DNA from: Tropicimonas sediminicola
GTDB taxonomy: Bacteria > Pseudomonadota > Alphaproteobacteria > Rhodobacterales > Rhodobacteraceae
Assembly (NCBI RefSeq): GCF_900188335.1
Contig: NZ_FZOY01000002.1
Location: forward strand, 744,001-808,000
Length of the DNA: 64,000 bases
Direction of reading: 5' to 3'
Shown here: positions 50,423 to 60,617 of the stretch, piece after piece
How the letters are laid out: each line of letters begins with the position of its first letter
Position numbering within the stretch: the stretch's first letter is position 1
Translations under genes and position numbers: made by a program
Notes under the pieces: generated by a model
Told to the model about the DNA's origin: nothing
The model's database searches: none
What the model saw: only the letters and a program-made list of their open reading frames with translations

Positions 50423-50694
50423 GCGGAGTGCTCCCGCCCGTCTTCGTGGCCTTGCGGCCCCTCATCCCGTTGGGCCGGGCGCGTGCTTGCGCACGCGGGG
50501 CCGATTGGCAGAGCTTGGATATCAGCCCAAAGGGCTTGCGCCTTGCCAGCCTCATTTGCCCGCGGGATGGATCGAAGCCCCCAGGCTCGGTCAACGACGA
50601 TCAGCCCCGCCCGTCCACGCCGCCGAAGGCGGCGCCCGGCCCAACGGGAAGGGTCGCATCTTCGATGCGGCTCTGACGGGCGGGAGCGCTCCGC
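50423..50694. repeat. Nested long inverted-repeat element with internal hairpins
   Basis: Non-coding, 272 bp, between convergent purD and the exonuclease gene. Outer arms 50423-50442 and 50675-50694 pair 19 of 20. Inner arms 50465-50482 and 50632-50649 pair 18 of 18. Each gap between outer and inner arm carries its own hairpin (left GGCC/GGCC at 50448-50459; right CGCATC/GATGCG at 50655-50669). Inside the inner arms lie GCGTGC/GCACGC (50481-50496) and GCCGCC/GGCGGC (50619-50633). The mirrored architecture points to a mobile palindromic repeat or a structured RNA. It has no coding frame of note. Confidence 0.75.
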
Positions 50695-50704
50695 CGCGAT
50701 ACGA

Positions 50705-52834
50705 TCAGGCCCGGCTTTTCTGACGCTCCGGTGGAACGTTCTGGGGGCTGTTTGCGTCGCGCAGCAGCCGTCCGTGCTTGCGCACCGCGGTGATGACCTC
50801 GCCGAACGTGCGATAGCCCTGCCCCTCCAGCATCGGGATCATCATCTCGAGCGCCGCCGCGGTGGCGATGGTGTCGCCCATGGCGGTGTGGCGGGCCTCC
50901 GGTGGGATGACGATGCCGAGGCGCTCCGTGAGGGCGTCGAGCGTGTGTGTCTCGGATTGCCCGAAGACCACCGCCGAGAGCAGCACCGTGTCGAGCACAG
51001 GATGGTCGAAGCGCGCCCCGATCTCCGCCTCGTTGAGCCGCAGGAATTCCAGATCGAAGGGCGCGTTATGCGCGACCAGCACGGCATCCTGCGCGAAGGC
51101 ATGAAACCGGCGGCCGACCGTCGCGATCGTGGGCGCATCGGCGACCATCTCGTTGGTCACGTGATGCACCTCGATCGCGGAGGCCGGGATCGGGCGTTCG
51201 GGGTTCACCAGGCTCTCGAACTCCTCGCCCGGGATCCGCTTGCCGCCAAGCAGGCGCAGCGCGGCAATCTGCACGATCTTGTCGCCGGAAGACGGCAGCA
51301 GCCCTGTCGTCTCGGTGTCGAACACCACGCAGGTCAGCTCCCGCAGGGGCGTCTGGGCCAGCTCCCCGCTGGGCTCGCGGTCCATCAGGTCGAAATCGTA
51401 GACCGCCGAGCGCCGCACCGTCGCCGGCTGCGCCGAGACCGGCCAGGCTTCGGGCAGCGGCAGGCGGATCAGGTTGCGCCCGACCGCACCGGCCTCGGGC
51501 CAGGCCTCGGTGGCATGGGCGGAGAGCACCGTGCGGCCGGTGACGTTCGCAAGCCCCACCTCGAGCGCCACGTCGAGCCAGCCGTCGAGCAACCCGACCT
51601 GCAGCAGACTGCCTTTCCAGCCAAGTGTGATCAGGGCGCCGCCGTTGCTGTCCTCCGAAATGCGGAGCGACAGGGCCGAGGCGCGGATCACCGAAACCAG
51701 CCGCTCGCAGAGATGCCCGAGCAGGGCGACAAGCTGGAAGGCGTCGCAGCGCAGGATCAGCCGCTCCGCCTCGCCGGTCAGCCGGATGCCGTCCAGCGCC
51801 GCCCGGGCGACGACGCTGTCGACGAGTTCGCTGGCGCGGATCTCGTCCATCGGCCACCAGCCGCCACGTGCGCGGTCGTAGCGCGTGCCGAGATCGGTGA
51901 TCGCATGGGTCAGCGCCGACACTTCGGACAGAAGCGCCGCGCGCCCGCCTTCGGCCGCCTCGGCCTCGCCCGCATCCAGAACAGTCTGCAGGTTGGCGGC
52001 CGGGCGGCGCACCTTGTCGAACACGTCTTCCAGGAGCGCCTCGCGCTCGGCATGGAGCGCCAGGTCGGCGGTGACATCGCGCAGCGTCAGCACGTAGCCC
52101 GGCGCTTCCGCCCCGCGCTGCGGCAGTTTCACCAGGCGCATCCGGCCGGCCATCACCTCGCCGGACTGGCTGGAGGCGCAGAGCACGTTGCAGGCGGCAT
52201 CTGCGTCCTCGCTCTGCATCAGCCGGGCAAAGGCGTTGCGCAGCGGCGCGGGGCGCAGGTAGTCGAGGATCGACCGGTCGAGCCCGGCCGAGACCTCGCC
52301 AGACAGGAGCTCCTGCGCATGGGCGTTGTAGAACACGATCTGGTGGTCGGAGGAGCAAAGCACCACGCCCGCGGGCACGTCGGCCAGCAGCGCCTGCAGA
52401 CGCGCGTTCTCCACCGCGAGCCGCGTCGTCTCGCGCTCGACCGCCTCGGCCAGCGCGTTCTTGGTCTCGGTCAGCGTGCCGGTGATCGCCTTGGCTGCGG
52501 GGGCGAGGTCCCCCAGATAACGCGCCGGTTCCTCGTCCAGTTCCTCCGCGATCTCTGCATGGGCGCGGGCCCGCATGCCGCCGGCGAGTTTCTGGATCGC
52601 CTTGGCGACGTGTTCGTCGAAGAGGATCCAGATCCAGGCCACCAGCCCGAGAATGCCGAAGCCGGCCACAAGACCGGCAAAGATGAACCCCGCCTTGATG
52701 CCGCTCTCCTCCACCCGGCGATAGCCGAGGATCTCGCCGAGGATCACCGCTCCGATGCCTCCAACCGCGAGCAGGGCGAAGAACAGGAAGACGCGCAGGC
52801 GCAGGCTGAGCCGTGTTGCCAGCCAGTCATGCAT
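50705..52834 (-). CDS. Membrane sensor with degenerate histidine-kinase core fused to a DEDDh 3'-5' exonuclease
   Basis: A 709-aa protein. Two membrane helices (about 12-35 and 48-72) and a linker precede a PAS-like domain (about 148-255). A HisKA-like dimerisation segment follows (263-320), but its H-box reads VFDKVRRPAA, with Asp at the phospho-His position. Next comes a HATPase-like stretch without clear N/G boxes (335-465). The C-terminal DnaQ/PolC epsilon-type domain is intact: FDTETTG (Asp506, Glu508), HNAPFD (Asp594) and HTAMGD (His649, Asp654). The ATG overlaps the response-regulator stop by 8 bp. Substrate may be DNA, RNA or oligonucleotides. Confidence 0.85.
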   Translation of the reverse strand: MHDWLATRLSLRLRVFLFFALLAVGGIGAVILGEILGYRRVEESGIKAGFIFAGLVAGFGILGLVAWIWILFDEHVAKAIQKLAGGMRARAHAEIAEELDEEPARYLGDLAPAAKAITGTLTETKNALAEAVERETTRLAVENARLQALLADVPAGVVLCSSDHQIVFYNAHAQELLSGEVSAGLDRSILDYLRPAPLRNAFARLMQSEDADAACNVLCASSQSGEVMAGRMRLVKLPQRGAEAPGYVLTLRDVTADLALHAEREALLEDVFDKVRRPAANLQTVLDAGEAEAAEGGRAALLSEVSALTHAITDLGTRYDRARGGWWPMDEIRASELVDSVVARAALDGIRLTGEAERLILRCDAFQLVALLGHLCERLVSVIRASALSLRISEDSNGGALITLGWKGSLLQVGLLDGWLDVALEVGLANVTGRTVLSAHATEAWPEAGAVGRNLIRLPLPEAWPVSAQPATVRRSAVYDFDLMDREPSGELAQTPLRELTCVVFDTETTGLLPSSGDKIVQIAALRLLGGKRIPGEEFESLVNPERPIPASAIEVHHVTNEMVADAPTIATVGRRFHAFAQDAVLVAHNAPFDLEFLRLNEAEIGARFDHPVLDTVLLSAVVFGQSETHTLDALTERLGIVIPPEARHTAMGDTIATAAALEMMIPMLEGQGYRTFGEVITAVRKHGRLLRDANSPQNVPPERQKSRA

Positions 52835-53228
52835 TGCTCGACTCCGCCTCGCCGGCCAGCAAGGCGCGGGTCCGTTCCAGCAGCTTCGAGAGATCGAAGG
52901 GCTTGGCGATGAACCCATCGGCGCCGAGCGCGAGCCCCTTGCGCTGCTCCATGGCGTTGCCTCGCGCGGTCATGATCAGGATCTTGATCCCGGCGAGTTC
53001 GCGGTCGGCGCGCACCGCCTGGCAGACCTCGTAACCCGACATGGTCGGCAGCATGACGTCGAGCAGCACCAGGTCGGGGCGCGTGTCGCGGATCGCCTTC
53101 AGGCCGGCCTCGCCATCGGTGGCGCGGCTCACCTCCATCCCCTCTCGCTTCAGTACATGGCTCAGCGCAAGCGCGATGTTGTCCTCGTCCTCGACGATCA
53201 GGATGCGGTCGGGTGCGTCGCTGGACAT
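52827..53228 (-). CDS. Single-domain response regulator (CheY-like receiver)
   Basis: A 133-aa receiver domain only. Acidic pocket Glu13-Asp14, phospho-acceptor Asp57 in LVLLDVMLP, switch Thr88 in LIMTARG and Lys109 in AKPFD are all present, so it should be phosphorylatable. There is no output domain. The next gene, overlapping by 8 bp, is the degenerate-kinase exonuclease. A phosphodonor kinase must therefore be encoded elsewhere, unless small phosphodonors such as acetyl phosphate are used. Confidence 0.93.
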   Translation of the reverse strand: MSSDAPDRILIVEDEDNIALALSHVLKREGMEVSRATDGEAGLKAIRDTRPDLVLLDVMLPTMSGYEVCQAVRADRELAGIKILIMTARGNAMEQRKGLALGADGFIAKPFDLSKLLERTRALLAGEAESSNA

Positions 53229-53233
53229 GGTGG

Positions 53234-53755
53234 TCAAGCCTCCTTGCAAACGATGGAGAAGGTAGGGTCGTCGTCGGGCACCGGCCCCCAGTCCGCCTCG
53301 GCGACTGCGCCACTTTCGTCGTAGTCGACGGTGTCGAGCAGGGGGGCCATGCGCCGCTCGGCGCAATCGTAGATCACCGGCACCACCTTCGGCCCCGACC
53401 AGCGTGCGAACAGCAGAAGGTTGACCATGCGTTGTTCCGGCACGGCGTCGTTGGTCCGGATCGAGGCGAGGTCGACGGCGGAGAACCTGTCGACCAGCGG
53501 CCAGAGATAGGTCCAGGGCCGCCAGGGCGCGCGGGCCTCATGGGTGAAGGTCACCTCCACGCCTTCCGGGAAGTCCGAGGTCGTACGGTCGAACCAGTTG
53601 TATTCCATGAAGATCGTGAAGCCGATGATCGCGGCGCCCGCCGCCGCCGGCATCGACCAGCGCGGCAGGCGCCCGCCGCTGATCCGGTTGAGCAGGAGCA
53701 CCCCGCCCGCGGCGGCCAGGCCGGCAACGATGGCAGCGATCAATTCAAAGAACAT
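53234..53755 (-). CDS. Small membrane protein of unknown function in the acetate cluster
   Basis: A 173-aa protein with two N-terminal helices (about 1-20 and 33-50) and a soluble C-terminal domain of about 120 residues (WPLVDRFSAVDLASIRTNDAV, VVPVIYDCAERRMAPLLD). No domain is recognised. The ATG at 53755 gives MFFELIAAIVAG. It lies 5 bp upstream of the response regulator on the same strand, so it is almost certainly in the same operon. Confidence 0.78.
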   Translation of the reverse strand: MFFELIAAIVAGLAAAGGVLLLNRISGGRLPRWSMPAAAGAAIIGFTIFMEYNWFDRTTSDFPEGVEVTFTHEARAPWRPWTYLWPLVDRFSAVDLASIRTNDAVPEQRMVNLLLFARWSGPKVVPVIYDCAERRMAPLLDTVDYDESGAVAEADWGPVPDDDPTFSIVCKEA

Positions 53756-53838
53756 GGCCTCTCCCTGGCTCACCCGGAACTTGACGCTCTGCCGACGCAT
53801 TGGGTCGTCGGCCACTCTGCGGCCACGCCTCGGCGTGT

Positions 53839-55680
53839 CTAGCTCAAAATGCCCTTACCCTGCCCGACCGCCGATTGCATCGTCCGAACGACCACAAATG
53901 CATCACGCAGGTGGCTGCGTTCGAGGTCGCTCAGGTCGGAGGGCGGCATGAAGTTGTCAGGCTTCTGCCCGGCGCGGATCTCGTCCGCCTGACGGTTCAG
54001 ACGGGTTTCGGCGATCAGATCGTAGGCGTCGAGCAGGTCGTGCGCGCCGGAACGCGAGATCGTGCCGTTGGCCTCCGCCGCCTCGAGCCGGGCACGGGTG
54101 TTGACCTCGCCCAGCCCGCCCTGCAGCGCATAGACCCGCCCGAGATCGACCACCGGCACCACGCCGTTCATCTTCAGGTCGATCTCGTTCTTGTGCTCAC
54201 CGGAGCGCACCGTGGCAAAGCCGCGGAACAGGCCCAGCGGCGGCGTGTGCTTGAGCGAGTTGGCGATCATGTGGCTGACGAAGATCGAGTTCTTGCGCGC
54301 CTCGGCCAGCGTCTCTTCCTTGAGATCGTCGAACAGATGCATCGCCCCGCCGATCGGCCGCAGGTCGAACATCACCGAAGCCAGCATCTGCGCCTCCGGG
54401 TCGGGCTTGGCAATCCAGCCGCGGAAGTAGCGGCGCCAGACGGCGGCCGGCTGCCGCCAGCGCGGATTGGTCGCCATCATGTCGCCGGGGCAGTAGAAAT
54501 ACCCGCAGGTGTCGAGCCCGTCGGAGACGAACTTCGCCAGTTTCTCGAAATAGGCGGCGTCGCCGGAACGGGCATTGTCGGCGATGATCAGGCAATTGTC
54601 CTGGTCGGAAACGCCGGTCTGCTCCTGCCGGCCCTGGGAGCCGCAGGCAAGCCAGAGATACTCCACCGGCGGCGCGCCGAGTTCCGCCTCGGCCAGCACC
54701 AGCAGCCGGCGCGTGACCGCGTCTGCGACATCGGTGATCAGCCGGGTGACGACCTCGTGGCGATTGCCGCCACCCACGAGCTGGGCCAGCAGCTTCGGCA
54801 GCCGCGCGGTGACCTTCGCCATGTCCGCGGCGGAGGCGGCCTCGGCAATCTCGTGGACCATCGAGGCCGAGCTGATCGCCTGGAAGCGGGTCAGGTCGGT
54901 CTGGGTGAGGATGCCGACCACGCGGTCGCCCTCGGTCACCGTGACATGGCCGACCTTGCGTTCCAGCATCATGTTGAGCAGGTCGGAGCCGAGCGCCGAC
55001 GGTGGCAGGCTGGCCGGGTCCGCGGTCATGATCTCACGCACCGGGGTGTCGCCGGCGAGGCCCTCGGCAACGGCCTTGGTCGCCATGTCGCGCAGGGTGA
55101 CGATGCCCACGAGCCGGTCCTCGGCCTCCGTCACGGCCAGGCAGGACACGCGTGTGTCGCGCATCATCCCGGCGGCGGCGCGGATCGGCGTGGCCGGGTC
55201 GACGGTGATCGGGTTGCGCGCCATCAGGTCGCCCACCCGCTGGGTGGCGAGATCGCCGCTGCGCTCCCGGGCGGGACTGCGACCGCGGTCGAAGAACCGG
55301 GCGAAGCTCGGCGCCTCGGCAATCAGGTCGTGGAAGGTGGCGGCGGGCAGCAGCAGAAGCCGGGTCTCCTCGGCGGCGCGCGCGTTGGTCAGCGCCCGGC
55401 CGTCGCGGGTCAGCCCCCGCTCGCCGAAGGAATTGCGGCCATGCAGGATCGAGACCGGAGCATCGTTCTCGTCCGTCACTTCCACGGTGCCATGTTCGAT
55501 AAGGTAAAGCCCGTCGAGCGGCTCACCGGCGCCGTAGATCGGGCTCCCGGCCGCGACAAGCTTTTCTACAAAGACAGTTGCGATCCGTTTCTGCGTCTCG
55601 CGGTCGAGGCTGTCGTACGGGTGAACGTGTTCGATGAACCTCAGGATTCGGGTGTCTCGGTCGAGCGGGGAATCGGTCAT
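53839..55680 (-). CDS. cNMP-binding/CBS-pair/DUF294 nucleotidyltransferase-like regulator
   Basis: A 613-aa cytosolic protein in four parts. A cyclic-nucleotide-binding-type domain spans about 35-125. Two CBS domains follow (about 148-205 and 212-268). The DUF294 nucleotidyltransferase domain contains GSQGRQEQTGVSDQDN (347-362), whose GS and DQD residues match a GlnD-type active site. A DUF294_C helical domain ends it. CBS pairs often sense AMP/ATP, which fits its place behind acs and adk. A protein-modifying nucleotidyltransferase is plausible; target unknown. A terminator-like hairpin lies between it and the symporter gene. Confidence 0.88.
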   Translation of the reverse strand: MTDSPLDRDTRILRFIEHVHPYDSLDRETQKRIATVFVEKLVAAGSPIYGAGEPLDGLYLIEHGTVEVTDENDAPVSILHGRNSFGERGLTRDGRALTNARAAEETRLLLLPAATFHDLIAEAPSFARFFDRGRSPARERSGDLATQRVGDLMARNPITVDPATPIRAAAGMMRDTRVSCLAVTEAEDRLVGIVTLRDMATKAVAEGLAGDTPVREIMTADPASLPPSALGSDLLNMMLERKVGHVTVTEGDRVVGILTQTDLTRFQAISSASMVHEIAEAASAADMAKVTARLPKLLAQLVGGGNRHEVVTRLITDVADAVTRRLLVLAEAELGAPPVEYLWLACGSQGRQEQTGVSDQDNCLIIADNARSGDAAYFEKLAKFVSDGLDTCGYFYCPGDMMATNPRWRQPAAVWRRYFRGWIAKPDPEAQMLASVMFDLRPIGGAMHLFDDLKEETLAEARKNSIFVSHMIANSLKHTPPLGLFRGFATVRSGEHKNEIDLKMNGVVPVVDLGRVYALQGGLGEVNTRARLEAAEANGTISRSGAHDLLDAYDLIAETRLNRQADEIRAGQKPDNFMPPSDLSDLERSHLRDAFVVVRTMQSAVGQGKGILS

Positions 55681-55716
55681 CGTCGTTCCGTCGGAATGAG
55701 GTTGGACAAAGCAAAT

Positions 55717-55747
55717 GGCGCGCCCCTTCAGGGCAAAGGGACGCGCC
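55717..55747 (-). terminator. Terminator/attenuator hairpin between symporter and DUF294 genes
   Basis: Arms 55717-55728 and 55736-55747 form a 12-bp stem with a 7-nt loop. The one non-Watson-Crick position is a G-U pair only on the minus-strand RNA, and ATTTGCTTTG follows on that strand. It fits a partial terminator that lowers expression of the downstream genes. Confidence 0.6.
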
Positions 55748-55796
55748 GGCGTTCTGGAGCGGACAGGACCGCAAGGCCCTGCCCGATGCCTTCGGA

Positions 55797-57584
55797 TCAG
55801 TGATCCGCGGCGGCGGCGCCTGCACCACGCGGGATGCGGACACTCTCGACCAGTTCCTGGATCTCCTTCGGCGGCGCGGCGGTCGCGTTGGAGACGAGGA
55901 TCGCGGTGGCGAAGTTCAGCAGCGCCCCGACGGCCCCGAAGGAGGTCGACTTGATGCCGAGGAACAGCGGAGCCGCATCGGTGTAGCTGTTGGTGTCCGG
56001 GATGAAGAACCAGCCCTTGTGCAGGAAGATGTAGATCACCGTCACGATCAGGCCGACCAGCATGCCGGCAACCGCGCCGGTGTTGTTCACCCGCTTGGAG
56101 AAGATCCCCATCATCAGCGCCGGGAAGATCGACGCAGCCGCGATACCGAAGGCCAGCGCAACCGTCTGGGCGGCGAAGCCCGGCGGGTTGAGACCCAGGT
56201 AGGTGGCGACAGCGATGGCAACGGCCATGGCAATCCGGGCCGACAGCAGCTCGTTGGCTTCCGACATGTCCGGGGTCAGCTGGCCCTTCATCAGGTCGTG
56301 CGAGACGGCCGAGGAAATGGCGAGCAGCAGACCGGCGGCGGTGGAGAGCGCGGCGGCGAGACCACCGGCGGCCACCAGACCGATCACCCAGCCGGGCAGG
56401 TTGGCGATTTCCGGGTTGGCGAGAACCAGGATGTCGCGGTCGAACTTGGTCAGCTCGTTGCCGGTCCAGCCGCTCGACTCGGCGCGGGCCTGCATGTCCG
56501 CGTTCGCGTCGTTGTAGTACTGGATCTTGCCGTCGCCGTTCTTGTCTTCCCAGTTCAGCAGACCGGTTTTCTGCCAGGTCAGCATCCAGTTGTACTCGGG
56601 GCTGGTCTCGATGGTCTCGAGAGAGACAGCCTCGCCCTGCGTGCCTTCCGGCCAGAACTGGTTGGTGATGTTGAGCCGCGCCATCGCGCCCACGGCCGGG
56701 GCCGTCAGGTAGAGCAGCGCGATGAACACCAGCGCCCAGCCGGCCGACCAGCGCGCATCGGCCACGGTGGGCACGGTGAAGAAGCGCATGATGACGTGGG
56801 GCAGACCGGCGGTGCCGATCATCAGCGACAGGGTGAACAGGACCATGTTCAGGGTGTCGCTGTTGCGGGTGGTGTACTCGGCGAAGCCCAGCTCGGTGAC
56901 GATCTGGTCGAGCTTGGCAAGCAGCGGCTCACCGGAGGCGACCTCGTTGCCGAACAGGCCCAGGCCCGGGATCGGGTTGCCGGTCAACTCGAGCGAGATG
57001 AAGATCGCCGGGATCGTGTAGGCGGTGATCAGCACGACGTACTGGGCCACCTGGGTGTAGGTCACGCCCTTCATGCCGCCGAACACGGCATAGGCGAAGA
57101 CGACCGCGGCACCGATCAGCAGGCCGGTGGTGTTGTCCACCTCGAGGAAGCGGCCGAAAGCCACGCCCACGCCGGTCATCTGGCCGATCACGTAGGTGAT
57201 CGAGGCGACGATCAGGCAGATCACGGCCACGAGGCGCGCGGTCGGGCTGTAGAAACGGTCGCCGATGAACTCGGGCACGGTGAACTTGCCGAACTTGCGC
57301 AGGTAGGGCGCGAGCATCAGCGCCAGCAGCACGTAACCGCCGGTCCAGCCCATGAGGAAGGTCGAGTTGTCATAGCCGACGAAGGCGATGAGGCCGGCCA
57401 TGGAGATGAAGGAGGCGGCGGACATCCAGTCGGCGCCGGTCGCCATGCCGTTCAGGACGGGGTGAACGCCCCGGCCGGCGGCATAGAATTCGGAGGTCGA
57501 GCCCGCGCGGGCCCAGATCGCGATCCCGATGTAGAGCGCGAAGCTCGCACCGATGAAGATCCAGTTGAGTACGAATTGATCCAT
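55797..57584 (-). CDS. Sodium:solute symporter, ActP-like (VC_2705 subfamily)
   Basis: A 595-aa SSS-family transporter with about 13 helices, probably for acetate or a related short-chain carboxylate by context. Family segments are GGYVLLALMLAPYLRKFGKFTVPEF (start of the core) and GLPHVIMRFFTVP. An unusual loop (about 305-395) holds an EF-hand-like segment DKNGDGKIQYYN (347-358) with Ca-ligand spacing. The small partner DUF4212 gene is 14 bp upstream. The substrate assignment rests on the acs linkage. Confidence 0.9.
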   Translation of the reverse strand: MDQFVLNWIFIGASFALYIGIAIWARAGSTSEFYAAGRGVHPVLNGMATGADWMSAASFISMAGLIAFVGYDNSTFLMGWTGGYVLLALMLAPYLRKFGKFTVPEFIGDRFYSPTARLVAVICLIVASITYVIGQMTGVGVAFGRFLEVDNTTGLLIGAAVVFAYAVFGGMKGVTYTQVAQYVVLITAYTIPAIFISLELTGNPIPGLGLFGNEVASGEPLLAKLDQIVTELGFAEYTTRNSDTLNMVLFTLSLMIGTAGLPHVIMRFFTVPTVADARWSAGWALVFIALLYLTAPAVGAMARLNITNQFWPEGTQGEAVSLETIETSPEYNWMLTWQKTGLLNWEDKNGDGKIQYYNDANADMQARAESSGWTGNELTKFDRDILVLANPEIANLPGWVIGLVAAGGLAAALSTAAGLLLAISSAVSHDLMKGQLTPDMSEANELLSARIAMAVAIAVATYLGLNPPGFAAQTVALAFGIAAASIFPALMMGIFSKRVNNTGAVAGMLVGLIVTVIYIFLHKGWFFIPDTNSYTDAAPLFLGIKSTSFGAVGALLNFATAILVSNATAAPPKEIQELVESVRIPRGAGAAAADH

Positions 57585-57598
57585 CTGTCCCTGTCCCC

Positions 57599-57838
57599 TT
57601 ACTGCTCGTCGACGCCGTGTTCACGGTCGAGAGCGTTCATCCGCCAGGCGTAGAAGAAGATGATCGCCAGGAAGACGAGGATCGAGCCCTGCTGGGCGAC
57701 CCAGAAGGCAAAGCCCGGCATGACGGGCTGCAGCAGGATGCCGAAGCCGAAGGGCACGATGGCCCAGATCACGAGGCACCAGGTGACGATACGTATATTC
57801 GCCGCCCAGTACGCGTTGTTTTCAGGTTTGTCCGACAT
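57599..57838 (-). CDS. DUF4212 small membrane partner of the symporter
   Basis: A 79-aa protein with two helices and an N-terminal NAYWAANIRIVTWCLVIW segment that marks DUF4212, a family encoded immediately upstream of SSS symporters (like YjcH with ActP). The ATG at 57838 has GGGAGG 6 bp upstream. It probably aids assembly or activity of the symporter. Confidence 0.92.
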   Translation of the reverse strand: MSDKPENNAYWAANIRIVTWCLVIWAIVPFGFGILLQPVMPGFAFWVAQQGSILVFLAIIFFYAWRMNALDREHGVDEQ

Positions 57839-57900
57839 GCGGTCCTCCCATTGGTTTCTCACTCCGCATCGTGCCTCCCGCGCGATGCGTCCCTTACCTT

Positions 57901-57955
57901 CCGGGCCTTGACCGGCCCGGCCCGGTTGCGGGCAAGGGGAGGCGTCCCCCTGCCC
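57901..57955. terminator. Pair of GC-rich hairpins between adk and DUF4212
   Basis: CCGGGCC/GGCCCGG (57901-57907 and 57914-57920) and a second stem 57930-57940/57945-57955 (11 bp, one mismatch, 4-nt loop). They lie just after the adk stop on the minus strand. T-tracts are absent; they may stop or stabilise acs-adk transcripts before the DUF4212-symporter pair. Confidence 0.4.
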
Positions 57956-57961
57956 CGCCGT

Positions 57962-58639
57962 TCAGGTTTTCGCCTGTTCGACGATTTCGTTGAGCTTCGC
58001 CGCGATCTCGGGAATGGCGCCCATCGCAGCCACTTCCTGCAGTTGGCCCCGCTCCTGGTAGAAGGCGATCAGCGGCGCGGTCTGCGCATGGTAGGCCTCC
58101 AGCCGCGAACGGACGGTCTCGGCATTGTCGTCGGCCCGGCGCTTGAACTCGGTGCCGCCGCAATTGTCGCAGACGCCCTCGACCGCCGGCTTCTTGAAGC
58201 TGTCGTGATACCCTTCGCCGCAGGCGGCGCAGGTGTAGCGGCCCGAAACCCGCGCCACCATGGCCTCGTCCTCGACCTCGAGGCTGATCGCGGCGTTGAT
58301 CTTCTGCCCGCGCTCGGTGAGCAGCGCATCGAGCGCCTCGGCCTGCGCGGTCGTGCGCGGGAACCCGTCGAGAATGACGCCGTTCTTCACGTCGTCATCC
58401 GCAAGGCGATCCTTCAGCACCGCAATCACGATTTCGTCGCTCACCAGCTGACCGGCCTCCATCACCGCTTTCGCGGCCTTGCCGGCTTCAGTGCCCGCCG
58501 CGACAGCCCCACGCAGCAGGTCGCCTGTGGAGAGCTGGACGAGGCCGAACTTCTCCTCGAGCATCCTCGCCTGGGTGCCCTTGCCGGCCCCCGGAGGGCC
58601 GAGAAGGATCAGGACGGGTGGGGTTCGTGCGTCGCTCAT
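57962..58639 (-). CDS. adk: Adenylate kinase with zinc-type LID
   Basis: A 225-aa AMP kinase: AMP + ATP to 2 ADP. P-loop GPPGAGKGTQ (14-23), DGFPRT AMP/ATP-binding segment, and a LID carrying four Cys (137, 140, 157, 160) in a CxxC...CxxC zinc pattern that many Gram-negative Adk lack. The start is 4 bp after the acs stop, within an AAGGG Shine-Dalgarno at the acs end, so it is coupled to acs. This fits removal of the AMP that Acs makes. A second adk in the ribosomal operon is possible but unseen. Confidence 0.96.
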   Translation of the reverse strand: MSDARTPPVLILLGPPGAGKGTQARMLEEKFGLVQLSTGDLLRGAVAAGTEAGKAAKAVMEAGQLVSDEIVIAVLKDRLADDDVKNGVILDGFPRTTAQAEALDALLTERGQKINAAISLEVEDEAMVARVSGRYTCAACGEGYHDSFKKPAVEGVCDNCGGTEFKRRADDNAETVRSRLEAYHAQTAPLIAFYQERGQLQEVAAMGAIPEIAAKLNEIVEQAKT

Positions 58640-58643
58640 GACG

Positions 58644-60617
<1,974 letters not shown>

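Noticed and set aside
53800-57653. Two long plus-strand frames (about 667 and 617 codons) opposite the DUF294 and symporter genes
   Set aside because: Antisense shadows of recognised genes; composition is unlike a folded protein.
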